From assembly GCA_963781895.1 (NCBI GenBank), contig CAWAIM010000038.1, forward strand, positions 1-64,000: a stretch of DNA of 64,000 nt, written 5' to 3'. Source of the stretch: Roseiarcus sp963781895 (GTDB lineage Bacteria; Pseudomonadota; Alphaproteobacteria; Rhizobiales; Beijerinckiaceae). Under the pieces are notes generated by a model. That model saw only the letters and a list, made by a program, of their open reading frames with translations, was not told where the DNA came from and made no database searches. The position numbers were made by a program, and so were the translations under genes. Below are positions 28,029-38,320 of this stretch, piece by piece; the first letter of the stretch is position 1; each line of letters starts with the position of its first letter.

Positions 28029-29543
28029 ATGACAGTAAGGCGCCCCACAAATGAACAAATGATGGAAATTGTCGCCAGCTTCGGCATGAACATGACGCCC
28101 GAGCGGGTCGGAGAGTTTCTTTCGTTGATGGAAGGCAATTTCGCCGCGTACGACCTAGTCGACCAGATGCCGGACTACGTTCCGACAGTCAAATATCCGC
28201 GCACCCCTGGCCACCGTCCTTCCGCAGCCGAGAATCCGCTCAACGCCTGGTACGTCAAGACCGATATCCACGGCGCGCCGACAGGAAAGCTGAAGGGCAA
28301 GAAAGTCGCGGTGAAGGACAATGTCTGCGTCGCCGGCGTGCCGATGATGAACGGATCCTCGACCCTCGAGGGCTATATTCCGAACATCGACGCGACGGTG
28401 GTGACGCGCCTGCTGGACGCCGGTGCGATCATCAAGGGCAAGGCGCATTGCGAATGCTTCTGCCTCTCCGGCGGCAGTCACACAGGCGCGCTCGGGCCGG
28501 TTCACAACCCGCACAAGCATGGCTATTCGGCTGGCGGTTCATCCTCGGGCAGCGGCGCGCTGGTCGCCGTCGGCGAGGTGGATCTCGCGATCGGCGGCGA
28601 TCAGGGCGGGTCGATCCGCATGCCATCGTCCTTCTGCGGCATTTATGGCATGAAGCCTACACATGGCCTCGTACCTTATACGGGCGTAATGCCGATCGAG
28701 GCGACGATCGACCACACCGGCCCGATGACCGCGACGGTCGCCGACAACGCGCTTATGCTCGAAGTGCTCGCCGGACCAGACGGGCTCGACCCGCGGCAAT
28801 ATGCGCCCAAGGTCGGCAATTACACCGCCGCGCTCAAGCGGGGCGTCAAGGGCATGAAGATCGGTGTCGTCAGGGAGGGCTTCGGTCATCCTAACAGCGA
28901 AAGTGACGTCGACGAAAAGGTTCGAGAAGGGGCGAAGCGGTTCAAGGCGTTGGGCGCCAACGTGACCGAGATCTCGATCCCCGAGCATCTCATCGCACCC
29001 GTGATCTGGACGCCGATCGCGCTCGAAGGTCTGCAGGCCCAGATGATGCTGGGCAACGGTATGGGCTTCAACTGGAAGGGCTTGTACACGACCAGCCTCC
29101 TCGACGCGCACGCGAATTGGCGTGATAAGGCCGACGATCTCTCCGACAGCCTCAAGATCTCGATGATGATCGGGCAATATTTCATCACCCAATATCGCGG
29201 CCGCTTCTACGCCAAGGCGCAGAACCTCGCGCGTATGATCCGGGGCGCCTACGACAAGGCGTTCGAGTCCTACGATCTCATCCTGATGCCGACGCTCCCG
29301 GTCAAGGCGACACCGTTGCCGCCAGCCGACGCTCCGCTCGCGCTTTACTTGCAGCGCGCGTTCGAAATGATCGGCAACACCGCGCCGTTCGATGTCACCG
29401 GCCATCCCGCCATGACGATCCCCTGTGGAATGAGCGACGGGCTTCCGATCGGCCTCATGCTGACCGGCAAGCACCACGACGAGGAGGCAATCTACGCGGC
29501 CGCTGCCGCGTTCGAAGGGCAGGGCGACTGGAAGAAGTTCTAG
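28029..29543 (+). CDS. Amidase (amidase signature family)
   Basis: A 504-residue hydrolase. The amidase-signature catalytic triad is visible: Lys in KVAVKDNVCVAG, cis-Ser in HGYSAGGSSSGSGALVA, and nucleophile Ser in AIGGDQGGSIRMPSSFCG, at the family's normal spacing. GLVPYTGVMPIEATIDHTGPM and GLPIGLMLTGKHHDE are further landmarks. It resembles the acetamidase/aryl-acylamidase GatA-like group and should release ammonia from an amide in the cytosol. The ATG at 28029 has GGAGGAG seven bases upstream. It follows the transporter genes in the same direction, consistent with hydrolysis of the imported amide. No frameshift. Confidence 0.9.
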   Translation: MTVRRPTNEQMMEIVASFGMNMTPERVGEFLSLMEGNFAAYDLVDQMPDYVPTVKYPRTPGHRPSAAENPLNAWYVKTDIHGAPTGKLKGKKVAVKDNVCVAGVPMMNGSSTLEGYIPNIDATVVTRLLDAGAIIKGKAHCECFCLSGGSHTGALGPVHNPHKHGYSAGGSSSGSGALVAVGEVDLAIGGDQGGSIRMPSSFCGIYGMKPTHGLVPYTGVMPIEATIDHTGPMTATVADNALMLEVLAGPDGLDPRQYAPKVGNYTAALKRGVKGMKIGVVREGFGHPNSESDVDEKVREGAKRFKALGANVTEISIPEHLIAPVIWTPIALEGLQAQMMLGNGMGFNWKGLYTTSLLDAHANWRDKADDLSDSLKISMMIGQYFITQYRGRFYAKAQNLARMIRGAYDKAFESYDLILMPTLPVKATPLPPADAPLALYLQRAFEMIGNTAPFDVTGHPAMTIPCGMSDGLPIGLMLTGKHHDEEAIYAAAAAFEGQGDWKKF

Positions 29544-29721
29544 ATCGTTCCGCGCTCGGCGGCCGTCCGGGCGAAGGATGCGCTTGTGACGCCGGGCCGG
29601 GAGCCTCTCCCGGCGCCCGGCGTTACGCCTTGCCTGCGGCGCCGCCCGCGTGTCATCGCGGGGTTGGACGAACTTCAACTCAAGACGCCGTGGCTTGCTA
29701 GAGGCGCTGGGCGAGCCCTAT

Positions 29722-29739
29722 TGTTTGCGAAGCAAATGA
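29722..29739 (+). promoter_or_regulatory. Candidate operator upstream of the enamidase
   Basis: TGTTTG-CGAAG-CAAATGA. The arms TTTGC/GCAAA form an inverted repeat around GAA. The outer 13 bases are identical to the site at 43436-43452 upstream of the opposing catabolic operon (TGTTTG-TATA-CAAATGA), with one extra central base. It lies 53 bases before the enamidase ATG, within promoter range. A binding site for the locus MarR protein is inferred. Confidence 0.45.
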
Positions 29740-29791
29740 GCGCGTCAAACGGCGGAAGAGACCGTCGCCGGCGCGACGAGCAGGAGTTCCC

Positions 29792-30992
29792 ATGGCCCAC
29801 GACGAACCGGCCGCCTCAGGCGCGCCGACCAAGCTGGCGATCAAGAACGTCGGGCTCATGCTGAGCGGCGACCTCGATAGGCCAATCCTCGACGCGGACG
29901 CGATCGTCGCGGTCAACGGCCGCATCGCCGCAATCGGGCGGGCCGCGGACCTCGACCTTTCCGGCGCGACGACGACGATCGACGCCCACGGCGTCGCGAT
30001 CGCGCCCGGCCTGATCGACAGCCACGTCCATCCGGTCGCCGGCGATTGGACGCCGCGGCAGAGCCAGCTCAACTGGATCGATTCGTGCCTGCATGGCGGC
30101 GTCACGACGATGGTGTCCGCTGGCGAAGTTCATACGCCCGGTCGGCCGCGCGACATCGTCGGGCTCAAGGCGATGGCGATCACCGCGCAGCGCTGCTTTT
30201 CGAGCTTTCGCGCCAGCGGCGTGAAGGTGCACGCGGGCGCGCCGGTGATCGAGCCGGGGATGGAGGAGCATGATTTCGAGGAGCTCGCCGCCGCCGGCGT
30301 CCGCTTCCTCGGCGAGGTCGGGCTCGGCGGCGTCAAGGACGGGCCGACCGCGCGCAAGATGGTCGCCTGGGCGCGCAAATACGGCATCAACAGCACCATC
30401 CATACCGGCGGTCCGTCGATCCCGGGCTCCGGGCTCATCGACAAGGACATCGTGCTCGAGGCGGACACCGACGTGATCGGCCATATCAACGGCGGCCACA
30501 CGGCGCTGCCCGACGATCAGATCGTCTGCCTGTGCGAGCGCTGCAAGCGCGGCCTCGAACTCGTGCACAACGGCAACGAACGCGCGGCGCTGCTCACCTT
30601 GCGCACCGCCAGGGAACTCGGCGAATTGCGATCGCGTGATCCTCGGCACCGACGCCCCGGCCGGCTCGGGCGTTCAGCCGCTCGGCATCCTGCGGATGGT
30701 CGCGCTGCTCGCTTCGCTCGGCGACGTTCCCGCGGAGGTCGCCTTCTGCTTTGCGACCGGCAACACGGCGCGCATGCGCGAGCTCGACTGCGGGCTCATC
30801 GAGGTCGGGCGCGCCGCCGATTTCGTCTTCATGGATCGCGCTCAGCATTCGGCCGGCAAGACGCTGCTGGAGAGCGTGCGGCTCGGCGACCTGCCGGGCG
30901 TCGGCATGACCGTCATCGACGGGATCGTGCGCTCGCATCGCAGCCGCAACACGCCGCCTGCGGAGAAGGCGCCGACGGTCGTGGCGGAGTGA
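29792..30992 (+). CDS. Enamidase-like amidohydrolase, one frameshift
   Basis: About 400 residues of the amidohydrolase superfamily. GLIDSHVHPVAGDWTPRQ holds the HxH metal ligands (H78, H80). EVGLGG, INSTIHTGG, VIGHINGGHTALPD and ILGTDAPAGSGVQPLGILR give the remaining metal-binding positions, including the final Asp. GDWTPRQ and the overall pattern fit enamidase, which opens the ring of 6-oxo-tetrahydronicotinate to 2-formylglutarate and ammonia in Eubacterium barkeri. A frame change near 30625 separates ELGELRS from ILGTDAP. Converges with the marR gene. Its assignment is strengthened by the reductase-like and Mo-hydroxylase genes in the opposing operon; other amidohydrolase substrates remain possible. 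Confidence 0.75.
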
Positions 30993-31056
30993 GTTGAGTT
31001 CGCGGTGAGCGTCTGCACTTCGCGCGGCCCGCGTGAAGGGAACGAACGCTTCGCGT

Positions 31057-31507
31057 CAGGCCAGCCGTCGCAGCAAAGCGACGAGCGTCGAGCGTTCGTA
31101 CTTCGTCCAGCGGCTCGAGCGTCTTTTGCGTGATCAGCGCGCGCGATCGGCGCGGCGCGATCGTAGAGATTCGAACCCACCGGCGTCAGCGCGACGAGGA
31201 GACGGCGCCCGTCGCGCGGGTCCGGACGGATCGTGGTGAAGCCGCGCCCGGTCAGGCGGTCGATGACGCCCTTGATCGTCGCGGCGTCCATCGCGGTCAG
31301 GCGGCCGAGATGATTCTGCGAGCAAGCGCCGCATTCCCTCAGCTTGGCGAGCGCCGCCCATTGGGTCGGCGTGAGGCCGTCGATCATCTCGGCGGCGAAA
31401 ATCGTCGTGTGACGTTGCTGCGCCTGACGCAGGACGAAGCCGACCTGGTCGTCGAGGACGTAGGGCTCCTCCCGCTTGCGTCTGCCTTCGATGGCGGGGT
31501 TTTTCAT
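31057..31507 (-). CDS. MarR family transcriptional regulator, frameshifted near its end
   Basis: About 150 residues. YVLDDQVGFVLRQAQQRHT leads to the winged helix: GLTPTQWAALAKLRECG, CSQNHLGRLTAMDAATIKGVIDRLTGRGFTTI and the wing RPDPRDGRRLLVALTPVG. The C-terminus reads ALITQKTLEPLDE and ERSTLVALLRRLA after two indels near 31105 and 31140. It is the last gene of the operon that starts at 43414, so it is probably autoregulated with it. MarR proteins (NicR, BpsR) control nicotinate genes in other proteobacteria and respond to 6-hydroxynicotinate, which suits this locus (inference). Confidence 0.8.
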
Positions 31508-31550
31508 TGGGTCACGGGGTATCACAGCCATGGCGGCGCCGCCAGCCGGC

Positions 31551-32270
31551 TCAAAACGCGAGATAGGCGTCGCGCACGTCGGGCCGGGCGTCGAACTCCG
31601 CCATCGTTCCGGCAAAGCGGATCGCGCCCTTCTCGATGACGTAGACGCGCTCGGCGACGAGGCGGGCGAAAGCGAGGTTCTGCTCGCTCACGAACAGGCC
31701 GAGGCCCTCGCGCTTCATCTCGCGAATCGCCTCGATCATCTGCTCGACGATGCGGGGGGCGAGGCCCTCGGACGGCTCGTCGAGCAGCAGAAGCGAGGGA
31801 TTGCCCATCAGCGTGCGCGCGATCGTGAGCATCTGCTGCTCGCCGCCCGACATGCGCGCGCCGGCGCGCGCCCGCAGCTCCGCGCAGGTTCGGAAAGATG
31901 GCGAAGAGCCGCTCCGGCGTCCAGGTCGGAGCGCCGGCGCGCGGCGGCTGCCGGCCGACGCTGAGGTTTTCGTCGACCGTCAGATCGGAGAAGATGCGCC
32001 GGTCCTCCGGCACGTAGCCGAGGCCGCGCCGCACGATCTCGTAAGGCGGGACGCTTCGAGATGTCCTCGCCGTCGAAGACGATCCTCGCCGCTGCGGTCG
32101 GCCATAAGCCCGAGGATCGCGCGGAACGTCGTCGACTTGCCCGCGCCGTTGCGGCCGAGCAGCGCGACCGCCTCGCCCGGCCGCGATCGTCCAGCGAGAC
32201 GTCGAACAGCACCTGGCGCTTGGCCGTAGGCGGCGTCGAGTTCTGCGACCGAGAGCTTGGCGGCGCTCAC
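31551..32270 (-). CDS. ABC transporter ATP-binding protein (LivF-like), frameshifted
   Basis: About 239 residues through at least four frame changes. Pieces in order: KLSVAELDAAYGQ, VALLGRNGAGKSTTFRAILGLM (Walker A), RRGLGYVPEDRRIFSDLTVDENL, MSGGEQQMLTIARTL (signature), SLLLLDEPSEGLAPRI (Walker B) and FVSEQNLAFARLVAERVYVIEKG. It ends DARPDVRDAYLAF. The GTG at 32270 overlaps the LivG stop in GTGA. Provides half of the ATPase for the second transporter, in the N-heterocycle operon. Confidence 0.8.
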
Positions 32271-33034
32271 GAACCGGCCCCGTAGAGCGAGCCCGCGCCG
32301 AGATAGACCGCCTGAACCTCGGCGTTGGCGCGCACCGCCGCGGGCGCGCCCTCGGCGATCAGCGTCCCGCGGTTGAGCACGAGCACGCGGTCGGCGTGGC
32401 CGAACACGACGTCCATGTCGTGCTCGGTGAAGAGCACGCCGATCGTGCGTTCGCGGGCGATGCGGGCGGTGAGGCGCCATCAGCGCATGGCGCTCTCGCG
32501 GCGCCATGCCGGCCGCCGGCTCGTCCATCAGCAGGAGCTTCGGATCGTTGGCGAGCGCGATGGCGAGCTCGAGCCGCTTGAGGTCGCCATAGGCGAGCTC
32601 GCCGCAGCCGCGTTGCGCCTGATCGGCCATGCCGACGAGATCGAGAAGGCGCTCCGCCTCGTCGCGACGTGGTAGCGCGCCGCCCAGCGGAGCGCCAGCC
32701 AGCGGCGCGGATGGTGCGAGATCAGCGCCATCTGCACATTCTCCGCGACCGTCATCGAGGCGAAGGTCGCGGCGACCTGGAACGTGCGCCCGACGCCGAG
32801 CCGCCAGATGTCGCCGGGCGCATGCCCGGCGGCGCGTCTTGCCGAAGATCGCGATCCGGCCGGTCGTCGGCGCGAGCTGGCCGTCGATCATGTTGAAGCA
32901 GGTGCGTCTTGCCGGCGCCGTTCGGGCCGATGAGCGCCAGCATCTCGCCCGCTTCGAGCGCGAAGCTCACGTTCCGGACCGCCTGGAAGCCGCGAATAGG
33001 ACTTGCCGAGCTCCTCGACGACGAGAATGCTCAT
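32267..33034 (-). CDS. ABC transporter ATP-binding protein (LivG-like), frameshifted
   Basis: About 255 residues. MSILVVEELGKSYSR begins the protein; FALEAGEMLALIGPNGAGKT is Walker A; ERLLDLVGMADQAQRGCGELAYGDLKRLELAIALANDP contains the LAYGDLKR signature of LivG, and LLLMDEPAAGMAPRE is Walker B. It ends VYLGAGSLYGAGS. At least six indels interrupt the frame, mostly single extra bases. Start ATGA-overlaps the LivM stop, and its stop overlaps the LivF GTG, so the transporter genes are tightly coupled. Confidence 0.8.
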
Positions 33035-34020
33035 AGGCTTTCGCCACGGAGGCGAGCGGGCGCCCGCGCGCTTCGCCAAGTTTCGAACGCGCCGACGAGC
33101 CCCGGGGAACAGCACGACGAGCAGGATGATGAGGGCGCCGAGCACGAGGCGCGAATAGTCGGTGTGGCTGATCATCCAGATCGACAGGACTGCGGAACAG
33201 GATCGCGCCGACGACGCCGCCCGACGATCGTGCCGACGCCGCCGACCAGCACCATGACGAGCCCGTCGATCGACAACGGAATGCCGAGCGTGTCGGGAAA
33301 CACGCTGCCCTTGAGAAAGGCGAAGAGCGCCCCGGCGAGCGCCGGCGAAAGCGCCGGCGAGCGCGAAGCCCAGCCCATTGCACGCGCCGCCGGTCGATGC
33401 CGATCGTCTCGGCGCGCGCGTCGATGTCGCGCAGAGCGCGCAGCGCGTAGCCGAACGGCGAGAACAGGATCGCGCGCAGCAGCGCGACGCCGCCACGCGC
33501 GCAGACGCGAGGCAGTCAGCCAGATAGAAGCGCTGCGGGCGAGGCCGCCCAGGCGCCGGCCAGACGCCGATGATGCCGTTGTCGCCGCCGGTGACGTCGG
33601 TCCATTGGAAGGCGATCGACCAGACGATCTGCGCGAAGGCGAGCGTCAGCATCGGCGAAATAGCACGCCGGAGAGGCGCACGCAGAACCAGCCGAAGACC
33701 AGCGCGCCGGCGAGCGCCAGAAGCGACGCCGCAGGCGAGCGCGGGCGCCATGCCGAGGCCGAGACGCTTTGAGCGCCAGCGCCGCGCCATAGGCGCCGAG
33801 GCCGAAATAGGCGGCGTGGCCGAAGGAGACGAGCCCGCCGCCGCCGATCAGGAAATGCAGGCTCGCCGCGTAAAGCACGAAGATCGCGACTTCGCGTCGC
33901 GACGCCGAGCGAGATAAGGGCCCGCGACGAGCGGCAGCAGCGGCGGCGAGCGCGAGCGCCGCAGCAACGGCGAGCGCGGCCGCGCGCGCCGAACGGGCGC
34001 CAGCGGGTAGTCGACCGCGC
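33031..34020 (-). CDS. Branched-chain-type ABC permease (LivM-like), frameshifted
   Basis: About 330 residues of a hydrophobic membrane protein in several frames. IFVLYAASLHFLIGGGGLVSFGHAAYFGLGAYGAA is the LivM signature, and VTGGDNGI, FPDTLGIPLSIDGLVMVLVGGVGTIVG and LVLGALIILLVVLFP follow in order. The 5' boundary is uncertain because indels blur the junction with LivH; I place it near 34020. The 3' end overlaps the LivG start by ATGA. Forms the pore with LivH. Confidence 0.7.
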
Positions 34021-34916
34021 CGCTCGCGGCCGCGCGAGCGCCTCCGGCTTGCCCAGCAGGCCCCAGGGCCGCACGACGAGCACGACGCGCCATGACCACG
34101 AAGGCGAGCGCCATCGACATGCCCGGCAGCACGAGAATGCCGAAGGCGTTGAGCTCGGCGACGAGCATCGCGGCGAGGAAGGTGCCCGGCAGGCTGCCGA
34201 GGCCGCCGATGACGACGACGACCAGCGCCTCGGCGATGACCGACAGGTCCATCGTCGTGGTTGGCCGCCTCGCGCGGCAGCGCGAGCGCGCCGCCGAGGC
34301 CGGCGAGAAAGACGCCGAGCGCGAAGACGCTGGTGAACAGCCATTTCTGGTTGACGCCGAGCGCCGCCACCATCTCGCGGTCCTGCGTCGCCGCGCGCAC
34401 CAGCACGCCCCAGCGCGTGCGCCGGAACAAGACCCACAGAGCGCGAGAACCGAGCGGCGCGAGCGCGATCAGCAAGAGGTCGTAGGTCGGGAACGGCTGG
34501 CCGAGGATGGTCGACCGCGCCCTTGAAGCCCGGCGCGCGCGGCCCGAGCAGTTCGCTCGGCCCCCAGATCAGCAGCACGAGATCCTCGACCGACCAGCGT
34601 CACGCCGAAGGTGGCGAGCAACTGGAACAGTTCCGGCGCGTCGTAGATGCGGCGCAGCAGCAGTCATTTCGACGAGCGCGCCGATCGCCGCGACGGCGAG
34701 CGCAGGCCAGCAGCGCCGCGGCCCAGAAGCCGATCGACGCGCCCGAGCCGGTCGATCGGCGGTATAGGCGACATAGGCGCCGAGCATGTAGAAGGCGCCA
34801 TGCGCGAAATTGACGATGCGCGTGACGCCGAAAATGATCGACAGGCCGGAGGCGACGAGAAACAGCGAGCAGGCGCTGGCGAGCCCGGTGATGAACTGGA
34901 CGACGTAGAAGCTCAA
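34021..34916 (-). CDS. Branched-chain-type ABC permease (LivH-like), frameshifted
   Basis: About 298 residues. SFYVVQFITGLASACSLFLVASGLSIIFG and TRIVNFAHGAFYMLGAYVAYT are the LivH signature; RRTRWGVLVRAATQDREMVAALGVNQKWLFTSVFALGVFLAGLGGAL is the coupling loop; DLSVIAEALVVVVIGGLGSLPGTFLAAMLVAELNAF and LVVRPWGLLGKPEA close the protein. Six or so frame changes. A TTG at 34916 directly before SFYVVQ is the most likely start, as family members begin there; a longer start is possible. The 3' limit is approximate. Confidence 0.7.
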
Positions 34917-34993
34917 AGGTCGCGCGCCGCCGCCGGAGAGCGCCGTCCGGGAGACGGAGCCCGCGGCCTCGAGGCCGCCTCCCGCGCGAGCGC

Positions 34994-36215
34994 TCAATTC
35001 TTCGGCCGCTCGGCCTTCACCTCGCGCGTCGGGCGGCAGATAGTCGGCGCCGTCGTGGTAGGTCGACGTCGATCATCACGCCCTTGCCGTCCTTCAGCGC
35101 CGTCTTGCCGACGAAGGCGCCGAGCGTCGATTGATGGTCGATCGCGCGGAAGGTGACTCGGCCGAACGGCGTCTCGAACTTCAGGCCCTCGGCGGCGGCG
35201 ATCAGCTTGTCGGTGTCGGTCGAATGCGCCTTGGCGAGGATCGCCGCGGCGGCCTTGATCGTCGAATAGCCGACGACCGAGCCGAGCCGCGGATAGTCGT
35301 TGTATTTGGCCTGATAGGCCTTCAGGAACGCGGCGTGTTCGGGGATCGAGACGTGCGACCAGGGATAGCCGGTGACGATCCAGCCCTGCGGCGTCTCGTC
35401 CTTCAGCGGATCGAGATATTCGGGCTCGCCGGTGAGGAAGCTGACGACCGCGCGGTCCTTGAACAGGCCGCGCGTCTCGCCCTCGCGCACGAGCTTGACG
35501 AGGTCGGGGCCGAAGCTGACGTTGAGGATCGCGTCCGGCTGGGTCTTGGCGATCGCCTCGGCGACCGCGCCGGCGTCGATCTTGCCCTGCGGCGGCCATT
35601 GCTCGCCGACCCACTCGATGTCCGGCCGCGCCTTGCGGACGAGCAGCTCCTTGAACACTGTCGACCGCCGACTGGCCGTATTCGTAGTTGGGCGCGATCG
35701 TCGCCCAGCTCTTCGCCGGCAGCTTGGCCGCTTCCTCGGCCAGCATCGCCGCCTGCTCGTAGTTGGAGGGGCGCAGGCGGAAGGTGTAGCGGTTGCCCTT
35801 CGAGAGCGTGATCGCGTCGGTGAGCGGCTCGGCGGCGAGGAAGAGGACCTTCTTCTGCTTGGCGAAGTCGGAGACCGCGAGGCCGATGTTGGAGAAGAAC
35901 GTGCCGGCGAGCATCGCGACGTGGTCGCTCTCGACGAGCTCGTTGGCCTCCGTCACCGCCGTCGGCCGGCTTGCCGCCGTCGTCCTTGGAGATCACTTCG
36001 AGCTTCTTGCCGTCGACGCCGCCGGCGGCGTTGATCTCGTCGAGCGCCAGTTGCCAGCCCTTGCGGTAGGGCGCGGTGAAGGAGGGCAGGCCGGAATAGG
36101 AGTTGATCTCGCCGATCTTGATCGTGTCGTCGGCGCGGCGCCGGCGCGCCTGAAAACGAGCAGCCGCGATCAGCTCGGCCGAAAGCATCGCGTGGAAACC
36201 CGATTGAAGCTCCAT
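34994..36215 (-). CDS. ABC transporter substrate-binding protein (LivJ-like), frameshifted
   Basis: About 406 residues of a type I periplasmic binding protein. The N-terminus (MELQSGFHAMLSAELIAAARF) should be an export signal, though it is scrambled by indels. TIKIGEINSYSGLPSFTAPYRKGWQLALDEINAAGGVDGKKLEVISKDDGGKPA is the first lobe; ELVESDHVAMLAGTFFSNIGLAVSDFA, FRLRPSNYEQAAMLAE and WATIAPNYEYGQSAV follow; GSVVGYSTIKAAAAILAKA lies near the end. It should capture the heterocyclic substrate for the transporter encoded next. Several frame changes. The ATG at 36215 has AGGACG upstream. Confidence 0.82.
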
Positions 36216-36238
36216 ATTCGTCCTGAGACGCTCGCCGG

Positions 36239-36826
36239 TTAGCGCAACCCGTCGTCGCCCTTGATCTCGTCCTTGTGTCAGGCCGCCGACGCGCGGATGC
36301 GGGCGGCCGGAATCGGTGACCGCGACCGCGACCATGATCTCGTTGGCGCGCGGCGCGTCGTTGATGCGCACCTCCATGCCGTCGAAATGGCTGCGCACGA
36401 AGGCCGCGTCCTTGTGGCCGAGCGGCACGTCGAGCGCGACGCCGGGGCCGCCGCGCTTCTTCGACGACGGGATCAGCGCCGCGCCCTTGCCGAGCGCCTT
36501 GCGCACCGGCGCGCCGAGCTTGGGGTGCAGGATCGCGGCGGCGTGCTCGAGTTCGCCGTTCTCGCCGACGGCGGCCGCCTTGCCGTAGCTCTCGGCGCGC
36601 GGTCGCCGGGATGCCGAGCGCCGCGACCGCGCGCTCGGCGAGCAGGCCGCCGAGCTCCTCGCCGATGTCGATCAGCTCGGAGAGATCCTCGACATAGCGG
36701 CCGGCGAACGGATTCTCGATCACCGCGACCGCGGCGGCGCGGCGCGTCGGCGGCTCGACGGCGCGGCCATCTTCGATCGCGCGTCTCCTCGACGAACGTG
36801 ACGAGCTTGCGGATCTTCGCTTTCAT
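36239..36826 (-). CDS. DUF1185 / AA_synth family protein, copy 1
   Basis: About 195 residues, the usual family length. MKAKIRKLVTFVEET opens the protein; AVIENPFAGRYVEDLSELIDIGEELGGLLAERAVAALG is the conserved core; ELEHAAAILHPKLGAPVRKALGKGAALIPSSKKRGGPGVALDVPLGHKDAAFVRSHFDGMEVRIND is the second block, and APRANEIMVAVAVTDSGRPHPRVGGL the last. The family has solved structures but no proven reaction; the amino-acid synthesis name is only suggestive. Its start overlaps copy 2 by ATGA. Frame changes near 36600 and 36780. Conserved placement with a 6-hydroxynicotinate-reductase-like gene suggests a step after ring reduction (inference). Confidence 0.75.
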
Positions 36827-37413
36827 CGCAGTCCGTCCTGTCCCTTGATCTCGGAGGCCTTCAGCCCGCCGGCGCGATCGTGGACGCGCGGGCCGGTCGT
36901 CATCGCGAGCGCGAGCAGCATCTCGTCGGCGCGCGGCGCGTCGGCGACGCCGACCTCGATGGCGTCGAAATGGCTGCGCACGTAGGAGGCGTTGATATGG
37001 GTGATCGGCACGTCGAGCCGCGCGCCCGGCGCCGCCGACCTTCTTGGTCGAGGGCACGATCGCCATGCGCGCCGCCGAGCACCTCGCGCATCGCGTAGCC
37101 GCCCGGCGACATGCCAGAGCGCGCCGTGCTCGAGCTCGCCGGCCGCGCCGACGATGGCGCCCTTGCCGTAGCCCTCGATCGCCTTCGGGTCGCCGCCGAG
37201 CGCGGCGATCAGCGCCTTGCGCCATCTCGAGGCCGAGCGGCTTCAGATCGTCGGAGAAGCCGACGATGTCCTCGACATAGCGGCCGGCGAACGGATTCTT
37301 GATGACCGCGAGGATCGCCGCGCGGCGATAGGGGACTGCCGCGACCGGGCCGCCCTCGTGGAAGATCTCCTCGACCACGATCGACGCGCTTGCGCAGCTC
37401 AACCGACGGGCAT
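36823..37413 (-). CDS. DUF1185 / AA_synth family protein, copy 2
   Basis: About 196 residues, a paralogue of the next gene. MPVELRKRV and IVVEEIFHEGGPVAAVPYRRAAILAVIKNPFAGRYVEDIVGFSDDLKPLGLEMA begin it. LDVPITHINASYVRSHFDAIEVGVADAPRADEMLLALAMTTGPRVHDRAGGLKASEIKGQDGLR ends it. Both copies share NPFAGRYVED, VRSHFD and the DAPRA(D/N)E block but differ elsewhere, so this is an old duplication and a heterodimer is possible. Frame changes lie near 37390, 37210 and 37040. Overlaps the end of the UPF0280 gene by a few bases. Confidence 0.75.
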
Positions 37414-38320
37414 GGCGCGGTGCTCCATTGCGAGGGGAGGCGGCGCGGACGCGCGTAAAGCGCGGCGATCGGCCGCCGACAAGGCGCGTCTCGCCCTGCA
37501 GAGGCGCAGCGCGGCCGCTTCGATCAGGCCCGCGCGCCGCCAAAGCTCGGCCTCGCGCCGCGCCGCAGTCCAGCGCGCGCGCGATTTCGGCTTCGCGTCA
37601 AGCGGCGCCGACGGCGACGCGTGACCAGCCGGTCGCCGAGATCGCTGTGCGGATCGAGGTCGCGGGCCGGCGCGCGCTCGATCGCGGGATGGCCGGGCAG
37701 ATCGACGGCGTTGGCGATCAGCGTCGCCGCCGCGTCGGCGTGCGCGGCCGTGCGGCGCGAGCACCGTGACCGCGTCGGCGATGCCGAGCGAGAAGCTGCG
37801 CCCGCGCCAGCCGGAGGTGGCGACGCCGCGCACGCGTCGCGCGCGGCGATGCGCGCGCGTGCCGAACAGAGCCGGGCGGTCGGGCCGGTCGACCAGGCCG
37901 ATGCGCGAACGACTCGCCGCGGCGCAAGATGCAGCGCGATGTCGCCGCCGTTGTTGACATAGGCGCGGGCGAGCCGTCGCCGGCTTGCGTCATCGCCGCG
38001 AGGACCTCCTCGGCGACGGCGCCGGCGACGGCCGCCATCGGCGTGATGAACGCGTCCGCGGCGAACGGCGCGACCGCCGCCGCCATGCGGCGCGCGACCG
38101 CGCCCTGCGGGCGCCGGGCGCGGCGCGCGGCGCGCACGCAGCAGCGGCAGTTCCGCGCAGAGCTCGTCGAGCATCGTCGCGAAGCGCGCCGCGGCGGCGG
38201 CATAGGCGGCGTCGACCGCGCCCGGCGCGCCGCAGGCCTCGATGATGAGGTCGATCGGCCCGTCGTGGAGATGCAGGCGCCCGTCGGGCAAGACGGCGCT
38301 GTTGCGCGCGGCGCGCTCAT
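37399..38320 (-). CDS. UPF0280 family protein (ApbE-like fold), frameshifted
   Basis: About 306 residues. Recognisable pieces are SAVLPDGRLHLHDGPIDLIIEACG, FATMLDELCAELPLLR, AVARRMAAAVAPFAADAFITPMAAVAGAVAEEVLAAM, AYVNNGGDIALHLA, GWRGRSFSLGIADAVTVLA, and HADAAATLIANAVDLPGHPAIERAPARDLDPHSDLGDRLVT. The AVAGAVAE and NNGGDIA motifs resemble the FMN-transferase ApbE fold, and UPF0280 is placed in that superfamily. Possible role: flavinylation or maturation of the neighbouring reductase, or an enzyme step of its own. The ATG at 38320 overlaps the reductase stop (ATGA). At least five indels. Function unproven. Confidence 0.72.

Noticed and set aside
31160..31190. TTCGAATC-like stretch resembling a tRNA T-loop
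   Set aside because: It lies within the MarR gene, where it encodes VGSNLYD, and no cloverleaf can be drawn.
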